Part shown: positions 1 to 7,397 of the stretch, piece by piece | Layout of the letters: every line of letters starts with the position of its first letter | How positions within the stretch are numbered: position 1 is the first letter of the stretch | NCBI GenBank assembly: GCA_963790245.1 | Contig: CAWBNP010000002.1 | Coordinates: 1,674,001 to 1,738,000 of the forward strand | Length of the DNA: 64,000 nt | Reading direction: 5' to 3' | Source of the DNA: JACCVG01 sp963790245 | GTDB lineage: Bacteria > Actinomycetota > Thermoleophilia > Solirubrobacterales > Thermoleophilaceae | Made by a program: the position numbers and the translations under genes | Notes under the pieces: model-generated | Database searches by the model: none | Seen by the model: only the letters and a program-made list of their open reading frames with translations | Told to the model about the DNA's origin: nothing

Positions 1-2
1 CG

Positions 3-1433
3 GAGGTGATGAAGCGCGCGGTCGCCCAGCTCGAGAACTACCTCGACCGGATCGATGGCCATACGAAGGGCAAGGTCGTGATCGCGACGGTCTTTGGTGA
101 CGTGCACGACATCGGCAAGTCGCTCGTCAACACGATCCTGACCAACAACGGCTATACGGTGATCGACCTCGGCAAGCAGGTCCCCGTCGACACGATCATC
201 AACGCGGCGGTCGAGCACGACGCCGACGCGATCGGCCTCTCGGCGCTGCTCGTCTCGACTTCGAAGCAGATGCCGATCTGCATAGGGGAGCTCCACGGCC
301 GCGGCCTCGAGTTCCCGGTCCTGATCGGCGGTGCCGCGATCAACCGAGACTTCGGCAGGCGGGCGCTCTACCCCGCGGGCAAGGAATCCGATGAGACCTA
401 TGACCCCGGCGTTTTCTATTGCAAGGACGCCTTCCAGGGCCTGGACACGATGGACGCGCTGGTCGACGGCGACGCGCGCGGCGCGCTGGTCGAGCGCATC
501 CACGCCGAGGCCAAGGAGCTTCGCGAGCGGCCTGTCGTCATCGATGACGGGCCGCCGACGACCGACGCCAGCGCCCGGTCGACCGCGCAGACCGACAACC
601 CGATTCCGGAGCCACCTTTCTGGGGCTCTCGGGAGATCGAGTCCGACCTCGCGGAGGTTTACCCCCACCTCGATCGCCACGTCCTGTTCAAGCTCCATTG
701 GGGCGGTCGCGGCGTCAAGGGCGAGGAGTGGACGAAGCTGCTCGCCGAGGAGTTCGAGCCGCGGCTCGAGCGGATGTGGGCCGAGCAGGACTACCTCCGC
801 CCCCGAGCGCGCCTCGGCTACTTCCCCTGCAACGCCGACGGCAACGAACTGGTCGTCTTCGATCCCGATCAGCCCGATGTCGAGCTCGAGCGACTCGTCT
901 TCCCGCGCCAGCCGCGCCACGACCGGATCTGCCTCGCCGACTTCTTCCGGCCGATCGACTCCGGTGAGCGTGACCTCGTCGCGCTTCAGGGCGTGACGGT
1001 CGGCCCCGAGGTGACCGAGGTGATCGAGCGGCTCGAGCGCGAGGGCGAGTTTGCCGAGCAGCTCTACGTCCACGGGATCGGCGTCCAATCGGCCGAAGGG
1101 CTGGCCGAGTGGCTGCACTCGCGGGTCCGTCACGAGCTCGGGATCGAGCCCGACCAGGGACGACGCTACTCGTGGGGATACCCGGCCTGCCCGGACCAGT
1201 CCGAGCACGAGAAGGTATGGCGGTTGCTCGGCCTCGGCGAGATCGGGATGACCCTCTCCGACGGCTTCGCGGTGATGCCCGAGCAGTCGACGGTCGCGAT
1301 CGTCGCCCACCATCCGCAAGCGGTTTACTTCGGCATGAAGTCAGGGTTCATCCCGAAGGAGAAGGCGCCTGACGAGCTGATCGCGGGCACCGACCGTGGC
1401 GGAGAACTCGTTGGCGAGCCAGAGCTCGGCTGA
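3..1433 (+). CDS. metH: Methionine synthase, cobalamin-dependent (C-terminal part, truncated by window edge)
   Basis: This is the C-terminal part of MetH, which transfers the methyl group of 5-methyltetrahydrofolate to homocysteine through methylcobalamin in the cytosol. The frame is open to the left edge, so the gene starts outside the window; 476 residues are visible. Near the start is the B12-binding motif DVHDIGKS (DxHxxG, the His being the lower cobalt ligand), followed by the Rossmann-like segment ending in GLSALLVST. The C-terminal half is the AdoMet-binding reactivation domain, with RYSWGYPACPDQ as the AdoMet-binding signature and a tail typical of MetH (YFGMKSGFIPKEK). The homocysteine and folate domains are not in view. 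The next gene overlaps its 3' end, suggesting coupled translation. The family assignment is firm. Confidence 0.95.
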   Translation, partial: EVMKRAVAQLENYLDRIDGHTKGKVVIATVFGDVHDIGKSLVNTILTNNGYTVIDLGKQVPVDTIINAAVEHDADAIGLSALLVSTSKQMPICIGELHGRGLEFPVLIGGAAINRDFGRRALYPAGKESDETYDPGVFYCKDAFQGLDTMDALVDGDARGALVERIHAEAKELRERPVVIDDGPPTTDASARSTAQTDNPIPEPPFWGSREIESDLAEVYPHLDRHVLFKLHWGGRGVKGEEWTKLLAEEFEPRLERMWAEQDYLRPRARLGYFPCNADGNELVVFDPDQPDVELERLVFPRQPRHDRICLADFFRPIDSGERDLVALQGVTVGPEVTEVIERLEREGEFAEQLYVHGIGVQSAEGLAEWLHSRVRHELGIEPDQGRRYSWGYPACPDQSEHEKVWRLLGLGEIGMTLSDGFAVMPEQSTVAIVAHHPQAVYFGMKSGFIPKEKAPDELIAGTDRGGELVGEPELG

Positions 1434-2112
1434 CCTCCCCGAGGCCGCTGTCGGTGCGGTGCTCGCCGTCGAAACGACCGAGGCCGGCACGCGACTTCGG
1501 CTCGAGGTTCGCCGCCGTGACGGGTCGGCTCCGTTCGAGGCGCATTACTCCGACCAGCTGCCCGCACCGGCGGCCGTCTACGAGGGTGCGGAGGACGTCT
1601 TCGTGAAGCTCGCGCCGGACCGCCGTACCGTGCTCGCGGTCGGTGTTCCGGGGATCGCGCACGAACCACTCGAAGTGTTGTCGACAGCGCCAGCCGACCA
1701 GGCGGGCCGCGCGATCGACATGGCCTTCGAGCTCCAGCGTGCCCAAGGTCAGTCCGTTCCGGCATGGGCCGAGACGGGGACCAAGATCTACGCCCGCACG
1801 ATGGTCGGCGTGATGACGCGGTTGGTTCGGTCGCTCGCCCACCTGGCGATGCCGCGCTGGCAGCCCGCGATGCGCGCGATCGACGGCCTGAGCTACCGCG
1901 CCTGGATTCGGACCACGGCCGTCGTGATGGCTGAGGAGCTCCCCCAGGAGCGCTGGGACGCCCGGGCGCGGGAACTCGGCGTCACCCCTCCGGGCGGGTT
2001 CCGCGTCGTATACGAGAAGTGGGCCGAACGCGCGTACGCGAACCCGAGGCTCACGAGGCGATGGGCGCTCGACCTCCAGCACGAGATGTCGACACGGCTG
2101 AGAGGTAATTGA
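1396..2112 (+). CDS. Hypothetical protein coupled to metH
   Basis: I do not recognise this 238-residue protein. The GTG start at 1396 lies inside metH, giving a 38-base overlap in another frame; a TTG at 1411 is an alternative start. The sequence looks like real coding DNA: it has the expected GC bias at third positions and a plausible mix of hydrophobic and charged residues. It shows no signal peptide and no clear membrane segment. The N-terminal 90 residues read like a small beta-rich domain (VGAVLAVETTEAGTRLRLEV), and the rest is helical with many Arg and Trp. Position suggests co-expression with methionine synthase, but function cannot be inferred. It ends 126 bases before a convergent gene. 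Confidence 0.6.
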   Translation: MAENSLASQSSADLPEAAVGAVLAVETTEAGTRLRLEVRRRDGSAPFEAHYSDQLPAPAAVYEGAEDVFVKLAPDRRTVLAVGVPGIAHEPLEVLSTAPADQAGRAIDMAFELQRAQGQSVPAWAETGTKIYARTMVGVMTRLVRSLAHLAMPRWQPAMRAIDGLSYRAWIRTTAVVMAEELPQERWDARARELGVTPPGGFRVVYEKWAERAYANPRLTRRWALDLQHEMSTRLRGN

Positions 2113-2237
2113 CGCCCGCCGGACAGCGGAGGGTGAGGGAGGTAAGCCGACCGACGGACGCAACATAAGTCAACCAGTGCATCGTGTGAGCAGCGCGAGA
2201 GTTGACTAAGACTTTTGTTAGAACCCGCGAGGGCGCC

Positions 2238-3554
2238 CTAGCCGGGGTCGCCCGCCGCGATCAGGTTCTCGACCCGCTCGAGCGCAGCCCGGATCCGCGT
2301 CTCCATGATCTCGAGCACCTCGCGCGCTTCGCTGACCCCGTTCGTCGCCTTGGTCAAATGGCCGCGGATCTTCTGGGTGTCGCGCAGGGCGGCGGCGGCC
2401 TCCTCGGTCGCCGCGCGTACGCCGGCCGCGTCGACCTCAGACGTGGCGTCCCGCTGAGCGAGCAGCTTGCAGCGCGCGTAACGGTAGGCGATGTCTAGGC
2501 CGCGCTCATCGAGGTCGTCCTTGTCGAAGGTGACGATCATCTTGTTGCCCTGGAACTCGGCGAGCGGCTCGGTGCGCGCCGGGATCTTTGCTTCGGAGGA
2601 CACAACCAGGATGGCGAACTGCGCGTCGCGCACCGCCATCGCCGCGTCGAGCTCGCGCCAGGCGTCCGGACGCGAGAGCCGCTTGTCCTTGGCCTCGAAA
2701 ACGACGCGACCCCGTCCGTCGCCGATCGCGCCGTCGAGCTCCACGACAACGTCGCCGACCTTGTCACCCGACTCAGCCTGGGAGTCGCCGGTGTGGACGG
2801 CCGAATCTCCCCGGCTATCGGCCAGCCGCTCGATCGCTTCGAAGACGATCGCCTCGAACGTGCGCCCCTTGCCGGCTCCGCGCTCGCGCTCGGCGTCGAT
2901 CTCGGCCTCCGCCTCGCCTGCGTCGCGCAGCCGCTGGACCTCGAGCTGGAGGGCGCCGACCTTCTCGAGTAGCGCGCTGTCGCCCTCACGTCCGGCCTTG
3001 AGCTCGCGCACGACCGAGGCCTTGAAGTCGGCGAGCGGGTTTTGGCCCTCCGCGCTGGAGAACAGGCGGACGAGGTTCTGCTGCGACTCGCGCAGGGAAC
3101 GCTCGACGAGCTCCTTGATCTGGTGCTGGATGGCAGAGCTCCGCTCGCTGCCGAAGGTCGAGGCGATCTGCTCGGCGAGTTGCTCCGAGTGGCCGCTGAG
3201 CGCCTTGGCGACCGCGCCGCCGTCCTCGCCGAAGGCGGCTTCCATCTGGGCGCCGAGCTCGGTTGCGACGCCATGGGCGCGCTCACCGAAGGAGCGCTCG
3301 ACCTCGCTCGAGACCTTCTCGAGCTCGCGCCGGATGAAGTCGACCTCGACGCTCGAGGACTCGCGATCGAGCACCCGGGCGCCGATCTCGAGCGCCTGGC
3401 GGGTGACGTCCTCGGGCGCATCTCCCTGTTCGATGCGTTGGCGGACGAGGTCGACGAATCGCTCATCAGCGACGATCAGGTCGGCGATCAGCACGGCTCC
3501 GGCACGTACTTCGACGCGACCGAGCTGCAGGGGGAGTGGGGTGGCGGCTTCCAT
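2238..3554 (-). CDS. Coiled-coil protein with PD-(D/E)XK-like domain (DUF2130-like)
   Basis: A 438-residue soluble protein. Residues about 60-235 are rich in Glu, Arg, Leu and Ala with heptad character, consistent with a long coiled coil. The region after about 235 (GKGRTFEAIVFEAIERL, then SGDKVGDVVVEL and GRVVFEAKDKRLSR) has the Glu ... GD-x(n)-E-x-K order of a PD-(D/E)XK nuclease fold and resembles the core of DUF2130 proteins. A second short coiled coil ends the protein. The likely role is a DNA-associated nuclease or scaffold, but no substrate is known. It is transcribed alone, converging on the gene at 1396-2112 and diverging from the flavoprotein at 3635. The ATG at 3554 is the natural start. 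The fold assignment is by motif only. Confidence 0.6.
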   Translation of the reverse strand: MEAATPLPLQLGRVEVRAGAVLIADLIVADERFVDLVRQRIEQGDAPEDVTRQALEIGARVLDRESSSVEVDFIRRELEKVSSEVERSFGERAHGVATELGAQMEAAFGEDGGAVAKALSGHSEQLAEQIASTFGSERSSAIQHQIKELVERSLRESQQNLVRLFSSAEGQNPLADFKASVVRELKAGREGDSALLEKVGALQLEVQRLRDAGEAEAEIDAERERGAGKGRTFEAIVFEAIERLADSRGDSAVHTGDSQAESGDKVGDVVVELDGAIGDGRGRVVFEAKDKRLSRPDAWRELDAAMAVRDAQFAILVVSSEAKIPARTEPLAEFQGNKMIVTFDKDDLDERGLDIAYRYARCKLLAQRDATSEVDAAGVRAATEEAAAALRDTQKIRGHLTKATNGVSEAREVLEIMETRIRAALERVENLIAAGDPG

Positions 3555-3634
3555 GGCTTAGCAGTCGAAAGCTACGCCTGGGTCCTGACGGAACGAGGCC
3601 GGCCGTTTGAATCCCCTCTCTATAGGCTCTGTCA

Positions 3635-4102
3635 ATGCCCTCACGCCGGGATCAGATCAACATGAGCCCAGGGGAGCTTGCGCAGTTCCTCGACGAGGAG
3701 AAGACGCTCACCTGCGCCACGATCGGGCCCGCCGGACGGCCCCACCTGATGCCGCTCTGGTTCGTCCGCGACGGGACCGAGTTGCGCGGCTGGACCTTCG
3801 CCAAGTCTCAGAAGACCAAGAACCTCGAACGCGGACCGCAGGCGACGATCCAGGTCGAAGCCGGCGTCGAGTACCAGGATCTGCGCGGCGTGATGATGGA
3901 ATGCGACGTCGTGGTGATCCGCGAGGTCGAAGCGGTTGCAGACCACGGCTTGGAGCTCTTCAGGCGCTACAGCGGCATGAGCCAGCTCCCTACGGAGACC
4001 CGCGACATGGTTCTGACCCAGGCTCCCAAGCGGGTCGGGCTGCGCTTTACCCCGACCCGGGTGGTCAGCTGGGATCACCGCAAGCTGGGCGGCGTCTATT
4101 AG
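3635..4102 (+). CDS. PPOX-class flavin- or F420-dependent oxidoreductase
   Basis: A 155-residue single-domain protein of the pyridoxamine-5'-phosphate-oxidase-like split-barrel class. Hallmarks are the N-terminal strand pair LTCATIGPAGRPHLMPLWFVRDG, the cofactor-phosphate-binding stretch TFAKSQKTKNLERGPQ and a C-terminal TRVVSWDHRKLGG. Actinobacterial members bind FMN or coenzyme F420 and reduce diverse small molecules, so the substrate cannot be read from sequence. Start: ATG at 3635; an in-frame ATG at 3662 would give a shorter form without the basic N-terminus. Its stop codon is embedded in the apparent start of rmlA (ATTAG at 4098-4102), so the two genes are probably translationally coupled although their functions look unrelated. 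Confidence 0.8.
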   Translation: MPSRRDQINMSPGELAQFLDEEKTLTCATIGPAGRPHLMPLWFVRDGTELRGWTFAKSQKTKNLERGPQATIQVEAGVEYQDLRGVMMECDVVVIREVEAVADHGLELFRRYSGMSQLPTETRDMVLTQAPKRVGLRFTPTRVVSWDHRKLGGVY

Positions 4103-5174
4103 CGGCGCGCTCAAAGGCCTGATCCTCTCGGGGGGCAAGGGCACCCGTCTCCGACCACTCACCCACACGAGCGCCAAGCAGCTCGTCCCGGTGGCCAACA
4201 AGCCGGTTCTGTTCTACGGCATGGAGGCGCTCGTGGCGGCCGGGATCGAGGAGATCGGCATCGTGATCGCTCCTGAGACCGGCGACGAGATCCGCGCGGC
4301 CGCGGGGGACGGATCGGTGTTCGGCGCGACGATCACCTACATCGAGCAAGCCGAGCCGCTAGGGCTCGCGCACGCGGTCCTGACCGCCGCCGACTTCCTC
4401 GGCGATTCCTCGTTCGTAATGTACCTCGGCGACAACATGCTGCGCGACGGGATCACGGCTCTGGTCGACGAGTTCCGCAGCGACGCGCCCGACGCGATGA
4501 TCCTGCTGACCGAGGTGCCCGACCCCGAGCACTACGGGGTCGCTGAGCTTGACGAGCAGAGGGTGACGCGGCTGGTCGAGAAGCCGAGTGAGCCGCGCAC
4601 CAACCTCGCGCTGGTCGGCGTCTACATGTTCACGCGGTCGATCCTCGACGCGGCGCGCGCGATCGAGCCCTCGTCACGCGGTGAGCTCGAGATCACGGAC
4701 GCGATCCAGCACCTGGTCGATGGCGGCCTGCGGGTCACGCCCCATCTCGTGAGCGGATGGTGGAAGGACACCGGCCAGGTGCAGGACCTGCTCGACGCGA
4801 ACCGGCTGATCCTCGAGGAGATCTCCGGGCGGACGGCGGGCGAGTTGATCGACTCGCGCGTCGAGGGCCGCGTGGTGATCGAGGCCGGCGCGGTTCTTGA
4901 GCGTTCGGTCGTGCGCGGGCCGGCCGTGATCGGCGCCGGGGCGCAGATCACCGACGCCTACATCGGGCCGTACTCGGCGATCGGAGAAGGCGTCCAGATC
5001 TCGCGCGCCGAGATCGAGCACTCGATAATCCTCGCGGGTTCCTCGCTGCGTGATCTCGAGGGCCGGGTCGAGGCGAGCCTGATCGGACGTGACGTCCACA
5101 TCTCCCGCGGCCCGGCGACACCCCGCGCCCACCGCTTCGTCGTCGGCGACCACGCCGAGATAGAAATCCCTTGA
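4098..5174 (+). CDS. rmlA: Glucose-1-phosphate thymidylyltransferase (long form)
   Basis: RmlA couples dTTP with glucose-1-phosphate to make dTDP-glucose, the first step to dTDP-rhamnose and related sugars. The nucleotidyltransferase signature LILSGGKGTRLRPLTHTSAKQ is complete only if translation begins upstream of the first in-frame GTG (4191). No ATG, GTG or TTG lies between the preceding in-frame stop (4014-4016) and 4191, so I propose ATT at 4098, overlapping the upstream stop. This gives 358 residues, the length of the long RmlA class. The last ~110 residues are hexapeptide-like left-handed beta-helix repeats (VIEAGAVLERSVVRGPAVIG), as in that class. rmlB follows 52 bases later. The product is firm; the start codon is inference. 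Confidence 0.88.
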   Translation: MSGALKGLILSGGKGTRLRPLTHTSAKQLVPVANKPVLFYGMEALVAAGIEEIGIVIAPETGDEIRAAAGDGSVFGATITYIEQAEPLGLAHAVLTAADFLGDSSFVMYLGDNMLRDGITALVDEFRSDAPDAMILLTEVPDPEHYGVAELDEQRVTRLVEKPSEPRTNLALVGVYMFTRSILDAARAIEPSSRGELEITDAIQHLVDGGLRVTPHLVSGWWKDTGQVQDLLDANRLILEEISGRTAGELIDSRVEGRVVIEAGAVLERSVVRGPAVIGAGAQITDAYIGPYSAIGEGVQISRAEIEHSIILAGSSLRDLEGRVEASLIGRDVHISRGPATPRAHRFVVGDHAEIEIP

Positions 5175-5226
5175 GGCCCAACCGGGTCCTCAGCCGACCA
5201 GGCTCATCCCGCGTGGGGGTGGCTCG

Positions 5227-6225
5227 CTGAGAACGTTGATAACCGGGGCCGCCGGCTTCATCGGTTCGGCCTATGCGCGCGTCGTGCTCGACGCCCGACC
5301 CGACGAGCAGATACTCGTACTCGACAAGCTCACTTATGCGGGTCGGCGCGAGAACCTCGCCGGGATCGACGATCGAATCGAGTTCGTGCAGGGCGCGATC
5401 GAGGATCGCGCGGTGGTCGGTGACGCGATCGCAGGTTGCGACCGCGTCGTTAACTTCGCGGCCGAGTCGCACGTCGACCGGTCGATCGATGACCAGGACG
5501 CGTTTGCGCGGACCCACGTGATCGGGACGGGAGTCCTGCTGGATGCCGCGCGCGAGGCTGGTGTGCAGCGGTTCCTCCAGGTCTCGACCGACGAGGTCTA
5601 CGGCTCGATCGAGGAGGGCACCTTCACCGAGGACTCGCCGATCCGGCCCTCCTCCCCCTACAGCGCGACCAAGGCGGGCGGCGATCTGCTCGTGTCTTCG
5701 CATTTCCACACGCACGGACTCGAGACGGTGATCTGCCGCGGGTCCAACAACTACGGGCTGCGCCAGTACCCCGAGAAGCTGATCCCGCTGACGATCCTCA
5801 ACGCCCTCGCGGGGGATTCGATCCCCGTCTATGGCGACGGGCTGCAGGTCCGTAACTGGATCCACGTCGAGGACTTCGCACGGGCGATCGACTCGGTCCT
5901 GCTGCACGGCGCGCCGGGCGAGGTCTACAACGCAGGCGGCCCCGACGAGGTTCCGAACATCGAGGTCGTCAAGCGCGTGCTGGAGCTCACCGGCCGCGAC
6001 GAATCGCTGATCGAGTACGTCCGCGACCGGCCCGGCCACGACCGGCGCTACTCGCTCTCCTCCGACAAGGTCCGCGCGCTCGGCTGGGAACCACGCACCC
6101 GGTTCACGGACGGTCTCACGGCAACGGTCGACTGGTACCGCGATAACGAGCCCTGGTGGGAGCCGATCCGCTCGGGCGAATACCGCGCCTACTACGAGCG
6201 CCAGTACGGGCGAGCGCTCGGCTGA
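5227..6225 (+). CDS. rmlB: dTDP-glucose 4,6-dehydratase
   Basis: RmlB converts dTDP-glucose to dTDP-4-keto-6-deoxyglucose using bound NAD+. It is an extended SDR with the nucleotide-binding motif TGAAGFIGS, the family signature AAESHVDRSI, the catalytic region STDEVYGS (Thr, Asp, Glu), and Tyr-x3-Lys in YSATKAGGD. Length is about 332 residues, normal for RmlB. Start choice: TTG at 5236 would remove part of the first beta strand (MITGAAGF). CTG at 5227 gives MRTLITGAAGFIG, matching family N-termini, and has a GGGGG-rich ribosome-binding stretch (5214-5219) at proper spacing. I therefore prefer CTG. It forms an rmlAB pair; rmlC and rmlD are not in the window. Confidence 0.92.
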   Translation: MRTLITGAAGFIGSAYARVVLDARPDEQILVLDKLTYAGRRENLAGIDDRIEFVQGAIEDRAVVGDAIAGCDRVVNFAAESHVDRSIDDQDAFARTHVIGTGVLLDAAREAGVQRFLQVSTDEVYGSIEEGTFTEDSPIRPSSPYSATKAGGDLLVSSHFHTHGLETVICRGSNNYGLRQYPEKLIPLTILNALAGDSIPVYGDGLQVRNWIHVEDFARAIDSVLLHGAPGEVYNAGGPDEVPNIEVVKRVLELTGRDESLIEYVRDRPGHDRRYSLSSDKVRALGWEPRTRFTDGLTATVDWYRDNEPWWEPIRSGEYRAYYERQYGRALG

Positions 6226-6231
6226 GGTCGG

Positions 6232-7386
6232 TCAGGCGCCGGACATCGCGCGCGCGATGACAACCCGCTGGATCTCGTTCGTGCCCTCATAGATCTGGGT
6301 GATCTTGGCGTCGCGCATCATCCGCTCGACCGGGTACTCGGTTACGTAGCCGTAGCCGCCGAGCACCTGGATCGCTTCGACCGTGACGGCCATCGCGGTA
6401 TCGGAGGCGAACAGCTTCGCCATCGACGTCAGCTTGCCGAGCCCCGGCTCGCTGCGGTCGGCGGCCGCGCAGGCGCGGTAGAGCAGCTGGCGCGCGGCGG
6501 CGGTCCTCGTCTCCATGTCGGCAAGCTTGAACTGGATTCCCTGGAGCCGGTTGATCGGGTTGCCGAAGGCGATCCGCTCCTTGGCGTAGTCGTTGGCGTA
6601 GTCGGTCGCACCTTGCGCGATCCCGACCGCCTGGGCGGCGGCTCCGAGCCGCGTGCGCTCGAGCGTCCCGAGCGCGATCGACAGCCCCTTGCCTTCCTCT
6701 CCGATCAGGTTTTCGTGTGGAACGCGGACGTCCTCGAAGACGGGGGATCCGGTCGGGGAGCCCTTTATGCCGAGCTTGTGCTCCAGCTTGCCGACCGAGA
6801 AGCCCGGCGTATCCTTCTCGACCACGAAGGCGCTGATCCGGCGATCCTCGCGGTTGGTCATGGCGAAGACGACGTAGAAGTCCGCGATGCCGGCGTTGCT
6901 GATCCAGTTCTTGGTCCCGTTGATCACCCACTCGTCCCCGTCGCGGACCGCGTGAGTGCGCATCGCGGCGGGGTCGGAGCCGGCCTCGGGCTCTGACAGG
7001 CAGAAGGCCGGTGACCATTCGCCGCTCGCGCAGCGCGGGAGGAAGCGCTGCTTGAGCTCATCCGATCCGGCGCGCTGGATCGGCATCGTGCCGAGCTCGT
7101 TGACCATCAGGATCAGGGCGCTCGAGGCGCACGCCTTGGCGATCTCCTCGACGGCCACCTGGAGCATCAGCGTGCCAGTGCCCGTACCCCCGTACTCGGT
7201 GTCGAAGGGCAGCCCGAGGACATCGTGCTCGGCGAGTAGCTCGCGGACGTCCCAGGGGTACTCCGCGGTCGCGTCGATCTCGGCCGCCCGCGGGACGATT
7301 CGCTCCTGGACCATCTGCCGGATCGTGTCGCGGAAGTCCTTGTACTCCTGCGGCAGGTCGTAGATGTCGGTGGCGGTCGCGCTCAT
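6232..7386 (-). CDS. Acyl-CoA dehydrogenase
   Basis: FAD-dependent dehydrogenase that makes the alpha-beta double bond in an acyl-CoA and passes electrons to ETF. The 384-residue sequence has the three-domain family layout. CLSEPEAGSD (129-138) is the first family signature. QVLGGYGYVTEYPVERMMRD near residues 340-359 is the second, and Glu367 in YEGTNEIQR is the expected catalytic base position. Substrate chain length is not evident; short- or branched-chain members look alike here. The ATG at 7386 starts the conserved protein (MSATATDIYDLPQEY); an upstream extension in frame lies within the downstream end of the WYL gene's leader and looks non-coding. It is the last gene of a minus-strand run with the WYL regulator and HD protein. 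Confidence 0.93.
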   Translation of the reverse strand: MSATATDIYDLPQEYKDFRDTIRQMVQERIVPRAAEIDATAEYPWDVRELLAEHDVLGLPFDTEYGGTGTGTLMLQVAVEEIAKACASSALILMVNELGTMPIQRAGSDELKQRFLPRCASGEWSPAFCLSEPEAGSDPAAMRTHAVRDGDEWVINGTKNWISNAGIADFYVVFAMTNREDRRISAFVVEKDTPGFSVGKLEHKLGIKGSPTGSPVFEDVRVPHENLIGEEGKGLSIALGTLERTRLGAAAQAVGIAQGATDYANDYAKERIAFGNPINRLQGIQFKLADMETRTAAARQLLYRACAAADRSEPGLGKLTSMAKLFASDTAMAVTVEAIQVLGGYGYVTEYPVERMMRDAKITQIYEGTNEIQRVVIARAMSGA

Positions 7387-7397
7387 CTCGAGGGAGG

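Noticed and set aside
2202..2498. Short plus-strand frame near 2.2 kb
   Set aside because: Lies antisense to the end of the coiled-coil protein, no motif or ribosome site.
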